DNA from: JANXQE01 sp035294005
GTDB lineage: Bacteria > Verrucomicrobiota > Verrucomicrobiia > Limisphaerales > UBA8199
DNA length: 6,999 bases
NCBI GenBank assembly: GCA_035294005.1
Contig: DATGLT010000023.1
Coordinates: 1-6,999, forward strand
Direction: 5' to 3'
Both the position numbers and the translations under genes were made by a program. Below, one piece after another: positions 1 to 6,459 of the stretch; the first letter of the stretch is position 1; each line of letters starts with the position of its first letter. The notes beneath the pieces were generated by a model. The model searched no databases, was not told where the DNA came from, and saw only the letters and a program-made list of their open reading frames with translations.

Positions 1-1
1 G

Positions 2-1102
2 TACCGCGATGAACGCCGCCTCACTGAGCAGCAAATCGCCCTGATTCAGTCCTGGGTGGCCGAAGGAATGCCGGAGGGCAATGCCTCTCAGAGACCCGCG
101 CCGCCAAAATTCGCGTCCGGGTGGCAATTGGGCGAACCCGACCTCGTCCTCGAGATGCCGGCTGGTTTTCATGTTCCTGCCGACGGGCCTGATATTTATC
201 GCAACATTCCAGTTCAACTTGGGTTGGCCGACGACAAATGGATCACGGCCATTGATATGAAGCCCTCGGCGCGGGCCGTCGTCCATCATGTCCTGTACTT
301 CGCCGATGCCGGCGGCCACGCCCACGAACGCTCCGCCCAGGGCTCCGAACCCGGCTACAGCGGAATGCGCGCCGGGCGCCAGGTGCTTCCGCTTGGAGGG
401 TGGGCGGTCGGCGCGCAGCCGCATTTCCTTCCAAGCGGGCTCGCGCTCAGAGTGCCCGCGGGATCGGACTTCATCGTCCAGTATCATTTCCACCCCACCG
501 GCAAGCCGGAGGTTGAAAAATCGCAAATCGGATTCTACTTCGCTAAAAAAGCGCCGGAGCGAAACATCACACGCATTCAATTGCCTCCGCATTATTCGCT
601 CTTTTCGGGACTGGATATTCCCGCCGGTGAAAAAGATTTTGTCCTTCGGGATTCATATACCTTGCCGGTCGCGGTGGATGGAGTCGGCGTCAGCGCCCAC
701 GCACATTACCTCGCCACCCAAATGAAAATGAGTGCCACCTTCCCGGACGGACAGATTAAGACGCTTCTACTCATCAAGGACTGGGATTTCGCCTGGCAAG
801 ACCGTTACTATTTCAAAGACTTCGTCCCGTTGCCCGAAGGAACCACGCTGTCGGCGGAAATTCATTGGGACAACTCGGCGGACAATCCGCACAACCCGTC
901 GAATCCGCCCGTCCACGTCGAGTGGGGCGAAGAATCCAAAGACGAGATGGGGAGCATCAGTCTCATCGCGGTGCCGCACGTCGAGTCCGACCTTGCAAGA
1001 CTAAATCGCGACCTGGCCGTCCGCAGCCGAAAACTTGCCCGCGACCAAATGCAGGCGAATCCCGAATTGGCCAGAAAGGTAATGCGCATCCTTGCGAACT
1101 GA
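2..1102 (+). CDS. PHM-like copper type II ascorbate-dependent monooxygenase, C-terminal part (5' end outside window)
   Basis: The frame is open from base 2, so the gene starts upstream; GTG 56 is internal. The first visible residues (YRDERRLTEQQIALIQSWV, then AEGMPEGN) resemble the last helix of a cytochrome-c-like domain, which often precedes this monooxygenase in Planctomycetes, Verrucomicrobia and Acidobacteria. Counting from codon 56, the copper ligands expected from peptidylglycine alpha-hydroxylating monooxygenase are visible: His77-His78 (VVHHVLYF) and His144 (VQYHFHPTG) for one copper, and His215/His217 (SAHAHYLA) plus Met298 (SKDEMGS) for the other. Both PHM-type beta domains are therefore present and look intact. 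The family hydroxylates carbon using O2 and a reductant; the substrate here is unknown. The protein is probably periplasmic, with electrons perhaps supplied by the fused cytochrome (inference). The gene is convergent with the glycine-rich gene and 105 bases from its end. Family call is firm; the specific function is not. Confidence 0.88.
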   Translation, partial: YRDERRLTEQQIALIQSWVAEGMPEGNASQRPAPPKFASGWQLGEPDLVLEMPAGFHVPADGPDIYRNIPVQLGLADDKWITAIDMKPSARAVVHHVLYFADAGGHAHERSAQGSEPGYSGMRAGRQVLPLGGWAVGAQPHFLPSGLALRVPAGSDFIVQYHFHPTGKPEVEKSQIGFYFAKKAPERNITRIQLPPHYSLFSGLDIPAGEKDFVLRDSYTLPVAVDGVGVSAHAHYLATQMKMSATFPDGQIKTLLLIKDWDFAWQDRYYFKDFVPLPEGTTLSAEIHWDNSADNPHNPSNPPVHVEWGEESKDEMGSISLIAVPHVESDLARLNRDLAVRSRKLARDQMQANPELARKVMRILAN

Positions 1103-1150
1103 TTCCATCACCCACAACTTTGCTACCCAATACAAAACCAAGATGGATGT

Positions 1151-1201
1151 GGTTGAGCTTGGACCTTCCGCGCTACATCGCTAAGCAATCGCGACTCAAC
1201 C
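1151..1201. repeat. Weak inverted repeat in the convergent gap, possible bidirectional terminator
   Basis: GGTTGAG (1151-1157) and CTCAACC (1195-1201) are perfect inverted repeats, and an inner CGCG/CGCG pair (1169-1172 and 1190-1193) lies between them. The site sits between the stop codons of two convergent genes, where a shared terminator would be expected. The loop is long and there is no T-tract on either side, so this is only a weak candidate. Nothing else is recognisable in the 105-base gap. Confidence 0.2.
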
Positions 1202-1207
1202 GGCAGC

Positions 1208-3157
1208 TTAATTTGTCGGGGTCACTATTAACCGAAAAAATCGGCCGCTATCACTCGGCGCGATAGGCAGTGTCAACGTGGAAGCCGCTCCCTGGCCGTG
1301 AACAATCGATCCCAGATTCGTCCATGTGCCGCTGGCAAGCGAGACGCGGGATTGCAGTTGATAATTCTGATTGGTGGTTCCAAACCAATTTAGACTCATC
1401 GCCGGCGAATTCGTAAGCGAAGGTCCGATGGAAAGAGCTGGTACCTGTGGCAACGACTGAAGGGATGGATCACCCAATTGAAACTGGGCGGGCCCGGCGG
1501 TGTTCAGTTGGAACGTCAAATTAAGCTTATCCGTGGCCGTCGCGGGCAATCCTGTGAGGATGATGTCGGCTGGTGTAAAACCATTCGTCATCACGGACGG
1601 GGCGTTGAGATGAAGCACGACCCGCCCACCCAACAAAACGTCTACCGAGCCAGTGGGGGTCAACCATTGATAGATAAATTGCAATTGCACCGGCTCGTTG
1701 GTCTCCACCACCGACTGCCCGGCACCGGAATCAAATTGAAACCTGGGGTCACTTAATTGCCCAGCGACTGAAAATGGGCCGCTTGCTGATGAAAGGGTCA
1801 AAGTATGAATATTGTTCGTGAGCCCAAAGATCAGGATTCCGTTTCCAAACGAGTCCCAGCCATTGGCTGAAGCAGCGCCCCAGGAAGAGTTATTCACGCT
1901 CATGCTGCCGGCGGGACCGTCCTTTCCCCTGCCCCCACCCGGAATGTCCGCGGAAGGTTCGCCATTTTGTCCCGCTGGAGTGCCGCTTCCCCCGGCCCCG
2001 CCCTTGGCCTCGCCCGCCGCGGCGCCAGCGCCGCCCCGGCCGCCTTTACCACCTGAAAAGTCCATTTGCGAAAAGTTGGTAAATGCCACTGACACGTTCA
2101 CAACCAAATTGCCGCCAAAACCGCCATTTCCCCCGACCCCTCCCGGATTTTCACCTAAAAGGGCACCACCGGCATTGCCTCCATTCCCTCCTCTGCTTCC
2201 GTCTCCGTTACCGCCCATGCCGCCATCGAAATTAGTGCCAAAATCGCCGCCGCTTCCGCCATCGCCTGCTCGCAGCGAGATCTTTCCTTCCAGGTCAATT
2301 CCCAAGGCGCGGATGGAGAGGGTTCCGCCTCCGCCACCGGTGCCACCGGTGCCTCCAAATCCGGCAACGCCACCATTTCCGCCCGCACCACCGATCCCTC
2401 CCATCGCACCGTTACCGCCGTTGCCGCCGGTTCCCCCATTTCCACCTTGCCCCCCTCCCCCACCACCGCCCATGTTATCCAGCGAGATAACGCCGTTTGT
2501 TCCCAGAATGAAGATGCCCGCTTTTGGCAAGGTGCCACCTTGAGCCAGGACATTAATCGACAAAAACGGCGCGCCGAGAGAATTGCCGCCGTTCCCTCCT
2601 GGGCCTCCAGGCCCGCCCCAGCCGGCAGCTCCCCCACTCGTCCCACTCGGACCCGGGGATAAACCGTTGGCGCCATTTCCCCCACCGCCGCCCCCACCAC
2701 CATCACCCGCGTCGGCTTCCGGATTAAAAAGGATCGATCCGTTGACAGTCATGTTTTTGCAAAGGATGAACAAGGTGGGCGCGTCAGCCGTGTTATCGCC
2801 GCCATTATCCCCGCTGGCCCCTGGTTCCCCATCCCCGGCCACGCCCCCCACGACCGTTCCATCCGTTCCGTCACCGCCACCCATTCCAGGGGACAAGGCG
2901 CTTGTCGAACCTCCGACCATTTGGCCGTTAATGAGAACGTTGGAGCTAACTGTCAAAGTGACGCTCCCCGCAATTTTCAGCGTGCCGCCTGCGTCCACAG
3001 TTAGCGAGCTGTAGGAATAGTTCGTGACGACCCCCGAGAGACCCAGTTGAATGGTTTGGCCTGAGCCGACAGTCAACGAATCAGCGCTGGCTGGAGTCAT
3101 GGACGACAGGACTCCGGCGAGCAACGAAGCACAAATAACTTGACCCTGTTTCCTCAT
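1208..3157 (-). CDS. Secreted glycine-rich beta-repeat protein with FRL-type C-terminal module
   Basis: A 649-residue protein. ATG 3157 was chosen because it places a signal peptide at the N terminus: MRKQGQ, a hydrophobic core (VICASLLAGVL), and ...TPASA before Asp26. An upstream in-frame TTG (3229) would add 24 residues ahead of the signal peptide and is unlikely. Residues about 27-90 are short alternating beta strands (TLKIAGSVTLTVSSNVLING). Residues about 91-417 hold long GGx runs, mainly GGNGG and GGTGG, in four blocks at about 149-192, 230-279, 298-350 and 369-417. Each block follows a beta rung such as MTVNGSILF, GTNGVISLD or GIDLEGKISL. Residues about 418-575 are beta-rich and jelly-roll-like. 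Residues about 588-645 form the verrucomicrobial tail (LNW...YQLQSRVSLASGTWTNLG...RFFRL). There is no catalytic motif. A surface or extracellular structural or adhesive role is likely. It resembles PE_PGRS proteins in composition only. Transcribed divergently from the MFS gene. Confidence 0.85.
   Translation of the reverse strand: MRKQGQVICASLLAGVLSSMTPASADSLTVGSGQTIQLGLSGVVTNYSYSSLTVDAGGTLKIAGSVTLTVSSNVLINGQMVGGSTSALSPGMGGGDGTDGTVVGGVAGDGEPGASGDNGGDNTADAPTLFILCKNMTVNGSILFNPEADAGDGGGGGGGGNGANGLSPGPSGTSGGAAGWGGPGGPGGNGGNSLGAPFLSINVLAQGGTLPKAGIFILGTNGVISLDNMGGGGGGGQGGNGGTGGNGGNGAMGGIGGAGGNGGVAGFGGTGGTGGGGGTLSIRALGIDLEGKISLRAGDGGSGGDFGTNFDGGMGGNGDGSRGGNGGNAGGALLGENPGGVGGNGGFGGNLVVNVSVAFTNFSQMDFSGGKGGRGGAGAAAGEAKGGAGGSGTPAGQNGEPSADIPGGGRGKDGPAGSMSVNNSSWGAASANGWDSFGNGILIFGLTNNIHTLTLSSASGPFSVAGQLSDPRFQFDSGAGQSVVETNEPVQLQFIYQWLTPTGSVDVLLGGRVVLHLNAPSVMTNGFTPADIILTGLPATATDKLNLTFQLNTAGPAQFQLGDPSLQSLPQVPALSIGPSLTNSPAMSLNWFGTTNQNYQLQSRVSLASGTWTNLGSIVHGQGAASTLTLPIAPSDSGRFFRLIVTPTN
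1907..2887 (-). repeat. Glycine-codon low-complexity region inside the secreted protein gene
   Basis: This stretch encodes the GGx-rich loops (residues about 91-417). On the plus strand it reads as CCx-rich DNA (CCGCCATT, CCACCGG and similar) and produces long proline-rich shadow frames. The units are degenerate triplets, not exact tandem copies, interrupted by strand-forming segments of about 20 residues. Confidence 0.8.
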
Positions 3158-3201
3158 TTTGTAACTAATGACCGCTGTTAGTTTTCCTCTGGTTGCGAGA
3201 A

Positions 3202-3229
3202 AGGATCGACACCGTCCATCATTTGTCAA
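3202..3229 (-). promoter_or_regulatory. Candidate sigma70-type promoter of the glycine-rich protein gene
   Basis: On the minus strand a perfect TTGACA (3229-3224) is followed after 16 bases by GATCCT (3207-3202), a weak -10 match. Transcription would start near 3195, about 38 bases before ATG 3157. An AGAGGAAA purine stretch (3190-3183) lies about 25 bases before the ATG, too far for an ordinary ribosome binding site. Consensus match only; no experimental support. Confidence 0.3.
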
Positions 3230-3234
3230 TTTGA

Positions 3235-3262
3235 TTGTCTCAATGATCCTTCCTCATACATT
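3235..3262 (+). promoter_or_regulatory. Candidate promoter of the MFS transporter gene
   Basis: TTGTCT (3235-3240) and TACATT (3257-3262) are separated by 16 bases, each matching four of six consensus positions. Transcription would start near 3269 and leave a short leader before ATG 3286, which has no clear Shine-Dalgarno sequence. The site lies within the 128-base divergent region and just upstream of the minus-strand promoter candidate, so the two genes could influence each other. Confidence 0.25.
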
Positions 3263-3285
3263 TGTAACGGTTCACTGAGTCCTCG

Positions 3286-4677
3286 ATGCCCGAAGCGCCC
3301 CATCCTTTATCTGGCTCAGCCCTCGGGAGGTCAGTTTCAGTTTTCCGGCACCGGCCGTTTCTCGTCTTCTGGATCGGCGCCTGCATCTCGAATATTGGTA
3401 ACTGGACCGAGAACGCCGCCCAAAGTTGGGCCGTCACAAGTCAGACCATCGGCAAGGCCCACCAGGGATTGCTCGTTGAGGTGTTGCAGTTTGCGGACTT
3501 CTGCCCCGTGCTCCTGCTGGCATTGATTGCCGGCGTCATCTCGGACCGGGTAAACCGGAAGCTCTGGTTAATTGCGTTGCAGACGTTGGCCTGCGCGCTC
3601 GGCGCAGGGCTTGCCGTGGCGGCATTCCTGGGCCGAGCGACGCCATGGGTCGTTATCGTATTTACGTTTCTGGAAGGGATCGTGTGGGCCCTCAATGGCC
3701 CAGTCTTTCTTTCAGTCGTGCCCAGCCTGGTTCCACGAGCGGAACTGAGCTCGGCCCTCGCGCTGAACTCCATTCAGTTCAACATGGCGAGGCTGTGCGG
3801 TCCCATGTTGGCGGCGGCACTCATCGGTGCCATCGGTGTCGCCGGTGCCTTCACCTTCAATGCCTGCACGTTCCTCCCTCTGCTGATTACCTTAGTGCTC
3901 GTCATTCCAAGCGCGCCACCGGCATCCCGCCCCAACACGGGCTCCATCTACGACGATATTCGCGACGGATTGAAATTCGTGTGGACCAGCCCTGGCACTC
4001 GTCGGCTGACCATCATGGGCGTGACCTTTATGTTCCTGGCCGCGCCGTTGCAGGGATTGCTGCCCGTTTTTGCCCAGAACGTGCTAAAGGGCGGCCCGGG
4101 ACTCTTCGGCCTGATGCTCTCTGCGATCGGCCTGGGTTCAATCCTCGGCGCTTTCCTGCTCTCCTGCATCCCGTCGTACTACCCGCGGCACCACCTCATT
4201 CCTTTGGCTATGGTCGTCTTTGCAGCCATCGGACTCCTGTTCAGCTTTTCCACCAAACCTGCCTTGAGCCTGATCATCCTGGTGGCCAGTGGCTGTTTTT
4301 GGTTGCTGAGCCTCAATCCGAGTAATACCGCCAATCAACTCCTGGCCACCGATGCCAACCGGGGCCGGGTCCTTTCGGTGATGCTTCTCGCGCAGCAAGG
4401 CGGAATGCCGCTTGGCCACTTGTGCGCGGGATTCTTGACCCATTACATGTCTCCTCCATGGGTGCTGCGCCTGATGCTCGGCACACTCCTGGTTGTGATG
4501 GTTGTCTTTCTTTTCGTGCGTGAGCCTGCGATTGATGCGATGCCCCGCCGCAAGCTCGGCAAACTAACGTTTTGGGGCAACGTTTGGGAGGCTATCACCG
4601 CTCATTCTCACCGGCCCGCCTATCCGGCGGAGATCGGCGTCTCGTCTCAAAGTGAACGGACACCCTCCGCCGATTGA
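3286..4677 (+). CDS. MFS transporter, MFS_3/EntS-like exporter
   Basis: A 463-residue inner-membrane protein of the length expected for a 12-helix major facilitator. The N-terminal segment (FRHRPFLVFWIGACISNIGNW, residues 20-40) is typical of the MFS_3 group, which includes the enterobactin exporter EntS. Loop 2-3 carries motif A as GVISDRVNRK (83-92). Helices 5-6 contain NSIQFNMARLCGP (161-173), also characteristic of this group. The central loop (about 208-240, SIYDDIRDGLKFVW) separates the two halves. The C-terminal tail of about 50 residues is polar and cytoplasmic. The start is fixed by an in-frame TAA at 3265-3267, with ATG 3286 the first start after it. Proton-driven efflux of a small molecule is likely; the substrate cannot be read from sequence, and no siderophore or antibiotic genes are adjacent. 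It is divergent from the glycine-rich gene and convergent with the cassette array. Confidence 0.9.
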   Translation: MPEAPHPLSGSALGRSVSVFRHRPFLVFWIGACISNIGNWTENAAQSWAVTSQTIGKAHQGLLVEVLQFADFCPVLLLALIAGVISDRVNRKLWLIALQTLACALGAGLAVAAFLGRATPWVVIVFTFLEGIVWALNGPVFLSVVPSLVPRAELSSALALNSIQFNMARLCGPMLAAALIGAIGVAGAFTFNACTFLPLLITLVLVIPSAPPASRPNTGSIYDDIRDGLKFVWTSPGTRRLTIMGVTFMFLAAPLQGLLPVFAQNVLKGGPGLFGLMLSAIGLGSILGAFLLSCIPSYYPRHHLIPLAMVVFAAIGLLFSFSTKPALSLIILVASGCFWLLSLNPSNTANQLLATDANRGRVLSVMLLAQQGGMPLGHLCAGFLTHYMSPPWVLRLMLGTLLVVMVVFLFVREPAIDAMPRRKLGKLTFWGNVWEAITAHSHRPAYPAEIGVSSQSERTPSAD

Positions 4678-4716
4678 AGGCCACATTGGATCGAGCGATA
4701 ATCAGCCAGCCGCAGT

Positions 4717-4794
4717 GGCCAACTCAGGCGTGCGCCGTTACGATTGACCCGGTCCAGGACACCCGCCTCATCCGGTGCAGTGACGTTGTTCGGC
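4717..4794 (-). repeat. Candidate attC site, distal end of the array
   Basis: On the minus strand R'' is GCCGAAC (4794-4788, 6/7 to RYYYAAC) and R' is GTTGGCC (4723-4717, 6/7 to GTTRRRY). TGCACCG after an 8-base spacer pairs with CGGCGCA before a 7-base spacer, with one G-T wobble. R'' begins 7 bases after the TGA of the FRL-tail frame. The inner stem is poor, so this is less certain than the sites upstream. Confidence 0.4.
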
Positions 4795-4801
4795 ACGCGC
4801 C

Positions 4802-5257
4802 TCATTGACTCAATCGGAAAAACTGTTGCGGGGCGGATATCGGATTGGTCACGAAGTTCTGTCCGTTGACCATGACCGTTGGAGGAAAAGCATAGGTCCA
4901 AGCTGGTGAACTAAGGTCGGTGCTCGATCCCAGAAAGTTGAATCCGGAGGAGTTGGTTGGCCAACTCAAAACCAGGTTCGAGCCAGCCTTGACGATGTGC
5001 AGTTGCGGGAACGGACCAAGAGGCGGCCCCACAGGAAATAGATTGAAACCACTCTGTATGCCTGTTACCCCGCCAAAGATATTCAGGGCGCACTTTCGGC
5101 GCACCAGAGCGGAAAAGGAAAAGAGGGAGGAAATCATTTTGGGCCTGCAACCCAGGGCGGCGCTTCGCTTGCCCTGGGCTATTACGAGGTCGTCCCTCCG
5201 GGACTTTAGTGTGGCTCGCTGCGCTCGCACACTTTGTGCGGCGGCTTTGGTGCGCAT
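4802..5257 (-). pseudogene. Orphan FRL-type C-terminal tail of a secreted protein, fused in frame to a hairpin-rich repeat
   Basis: The last about 85 codons encode a recognisable tail: PFPQLHIVKAGSNLVLSW, then PTNSSGFNFLGSSTDLSSPAWTY, then VMVNGQNFVTNPISAPQQFFRLSQ in pieces. This is the same kind of module that ends the glycine-rich protein at 1208-3157. Nothing upstream looks like the body of an enzyme or adhesin: between about 5072 and 5257 the frame passes through hairpin-forming DNA and yields basic, low-quality sequence (EMRTKAAAQSVRAQRATLKS). ATG 5257 follows a GGCGGAA stretch and lies 8 bases from a possible R' box; ATG 5137 is another choice. There is no signal peptide at either. I infer a truncated gene, or a 3' fragment captured as a cassette, rather than a working secreted protein. 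The frame can be extended to 5389 but would then overlap the upstream attC-like site and the neighbouring gene. Confidence 0.5.
5072..5235. repeat. Hairpin-rich REP-like element
   Basis: Three perfect hairpins stand in a row: CCCAGGGC/GCCCTGGG (5151-5158 and 5171-5178), with GCG/CGC continuing the pairing inside its loop; GTCCC-TCC-GGGAC (5192-5204); and AGTGTG/CACACT (5208-5213 and 5228-5233). A purine-rich tract (about 5110-5132) and GGCGCAC-type segments flank them. The stretch reads poorly in all frames and resembles dispersed intergenic repeats I associate with Verrucomicrobia and Planctomycetes genomes, though copy number cannot be tested here. Limits are approximate. Confidence 0.5.
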
Positions 5258-5265
5258 TTCCGCCG

Positions 5266-5372
5266 AGTGAACTTCGAGACTCGAACGCTGGCGGTCAGGC
5301 GCTAGGCGACCGGGGCGGACGAATTGCAAGCAGGACGCCACCGCGCAGTCGCCAGCGCTAACGTCGTTAAGC
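5266..5372 (-). repeat. Atypical attC-like palindrome
   Basis: R'' is GCTTAAC (5372-5366), a perfect RYYYAAC, 9 bases after the TAG at 5384-5382. CGCTGGCG (5357-5350) pairs perfectly with CGCCAGCG (5293-5286). R' is doubtful: GTTCACT (5272-5266) lies 8 bases before ATG 5257, while GTTCGAG (5286-5280) directly abuts the stem; each matches 5/7. Spacing is asymmetric, and a small palindrome TTCGAG-T-CTCGAA lies between the two options. It may be a degenerate or rearranged site. Confidence 0.3.
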
Positions 5373-5381
5373 TGTCGAACC

Positions 5382-5845
5382 CTATTCATGGGTCCGCCTT
5401 TGCTTATCCCGGGCGTCGAAACTCTGAAGTCGGATGAGCAACATCGCCATTTTGGTAACCATTGCGTCGGGTTTAGGCAGTTTTCGCATCAACGATATTG
5501 CCTCGTCGGCATTTGTTTGCGCCTCAGCCTCTCTGCCCTCCTGGTGGTAAAGCTTCGCAAGGCGGGCATGCGTCAGCATCAGCCCCGCCACAGCCCCATT
5601 CGTTTCAAGTCCAAGTTCTAGATTCTCCTGCTCCAAAGCAACCAGGTGACTCAGTTCCCAGATCGCTATACTCGGCTCCTCCTGCCTGTAGGCCGACATG
5701 GCCCGCGTATAGGCAGTAGCCAATTCGCCGGACTTTAGAAGCTTTAACGCCTGGGCGAAGTCCTGCGTCTGCCTGGTTTCATACCAAACAGCAGCCCCGC
5801 AGCCACGAACGCACCGCAAAGAAATGCCATGACGAGTTCGCGCAT
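5382..5845 (-). CDS. Cassette gene: membrane-anchored helical (TPR-like) protein, apparently frameshifted
   Basis: ATG 5845 lies 10 bases after a perfect R' box (GTTAAGC) and opens a frame starting MRELVMAFLCGAFVAAGLLFG, a clear N-terminal membrane anchor, but that frame stops about 12 codons later. The soluble part continues one base out of register from about 5783: YETRQTQDFAQALKLLKSGE, then helices including EEPSIAIWELSHLVALEQ, LMLTHARLAKLYHQEGREA and NADEAISLMRKLP, ending at TAG 5384. Together they would give about 154 residues. A one-base loss in the CCCC run at 5795-5798 (plus strand) or nearby would explain this; it could be a real mutation or a sequencing error. The HARLAKLY...EGREAEA repeat looks TPR-like, suggesting protein contacts on one side of the membrane; no catalytic motif is seen. 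A longer open frame reaches back to 6113 but crosses the attC site and the neighbouring gene, so it is not the true start. Confidence 0.6.
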
Positions 5846-5855
5846 CAGGTTGACG

Positions 5856-5981
5856 GCTTAACGGTTGACCTGAGCGACTGCCGCGGAGACCGAGCCCCGG
5901 GCGTAAAGTGGATACCGGGACTGATGTTCGGCAGCGAGCGTAGCCACGTCGCGGCAGCTCGGCTCCAGGGATTCGTTGGGC
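5856..5981 (-). repeat. attC recombination site (best-formed in the window)
   Basis: Minus strand, in order: R'' GCCCAAC (5981-5975), spacer GAATC, L'' CCTGGAGC, inner stem arm CTGCCGCG, variable middle, CGCGGCAG, L' GCTCAGG, spacer TCAACC, R' GTTAAGC (5862-5856). L'' and L' pair except for one extra G in L'', the hallmark that gives attC its strand polarity. Both R boxes match consensus 7/7. The stop codon of the upstream gene ends 4 bases before R'', and the next ATG is 10 bases after R'. The 126-base length is at the long end of the known range. Confidence 0.72.
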
Positions 5982-5985
5982 GATT

Positions 5986-6450
5986 TCACTCGATGATGAA
6001 GGGACTGCGTAATCCGTAGACATTGGGGTCAGGAATGCGCCAATAAAGGTTATGAAGCTGCGCTTCCAGATTCTCGATTGCTGTCGCACGGCGCACCCAA
6101 AACTCCACGGCACGTTTAACGGGGTTAGCGGCCATCTCTACATAGAACGTTTGCGATCCACCGACAGCCAAATCCATTGCCTCAGGTACCGGCGACGCTA
6201 TTGCGCCAACAGGTGTGTTTGTGCTGTCGAACCAAATATAAACGCCAACGCTCGTAAACCTAATCGGGAACTTGCCCTGGTTGGTAATGGCCACCATGGC
6301 AAACTGCTGCCCTGCTGGACTATTGCTGTAACCCAGGAATGAGAACGAAACTGGAGGCGCAGTATGTGAATCCAAACTGGTACGGGCGACCAAGCCCAAA
6401 CAGATTAGCAATAACAGCGCTGGAATGACTATGTAGAAACGAGGCCGCAT
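5986..6450 (-). CDS. Cassette gene: small membrane-anchored beta-rich protein of unknown function
   Basis: A 154-residue protein. ATG 6450 was chosen because it lies 9 bases after the R' box of the upstream attC site and begins MRPRF followed by a single hydrophobic helix (YIVIPALLLLICLGLVA, residues 6-22). Starts further upstream would lie inside the attC site. The remainder is predicted to be exported or periplasmic and beta-rich: VSFSFLGYSNSPAGQQFAMVAITNQG (34-59, in two parts SFSFLGYSN and FAMVAITNQG), then PIRFTSVGVYIWF and SQTFYVEMAA. The 'F.GY.N..G..FA...ITN' pattern is one I associate with many paralogous small proteins in Verrucomicrobia; an immunoglobulin-like fold is plausible. The last about 40 residues (WVRRATAIENLEAQLHN...) are partly helical. 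Substrate or partner unknown. The stop codon is 4 bases before the next R''. No own promoter is visible. Confidence 0.8.
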   Translation of the reverse strand: MRPRFYIVIPALLLLICLGLVARTSLDSHTAPPVSFSFLGYSNSPAGQQFAMVAITNQGKFPIRFTSVGVYIWFDSTNTPVGAIASPVPEAMDLAVGGSQTFYVEMAANPVKRAVEFWVRRATAIENLEAQLHNLYWRIPDPNVYGLRSPFIIE

Positions 6451-6459
6451 CAACAAATC

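Noticed and set aside
1151..1201. R-box-like GTTGAGC and ACTCAAC pair as a further attC
   Set aside because: The order is reversed relative to an attC (GTT box before AAC box on both strands) and the neighbouring genes are not cassette-like.
1812..3014. Long proline-rich open frames on the plus strand (1812-2543 and 2583-3014)
   Set aside because: They are the antisense reading of the GGx codons of the secreted protein; low-complexity composition keeps the frame open and no start context or homology supports them.
3441..4443. Open frames in other phases across the MFS gene
   Set aside because: They are shadows of a well-supported membrane protein gene with high GC third positions.
4679..4720. 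GGCCAC/GTGGCC inverted repeat as a terminator of the MFS gene
   Set aside because: Only six base pairs with a 30-base loop and no T-tract.
4647..4901. Minus-strand open frame across the MFS 3' end
   Set aside because: It overlaps the MFS coding end, the candidate attC and the FRL tail in other frames and has no recognisable protein features.
5273..5290. GTTCGAGTC resembling a tRNA T-arm
   Set aside because: No acceptor stem, anticodon arm or CCA lies at the right distance; it is part of a small palindrome near the attC-like site.
5846..6113. N-terminal extension of the frame at 5382-6113
   Set aside because: It runs antisense-free but out of frame through the end of the upstream gene and the whole attC site, giving arginine-rich sequence with no domain; the real start context is ATG 5845.
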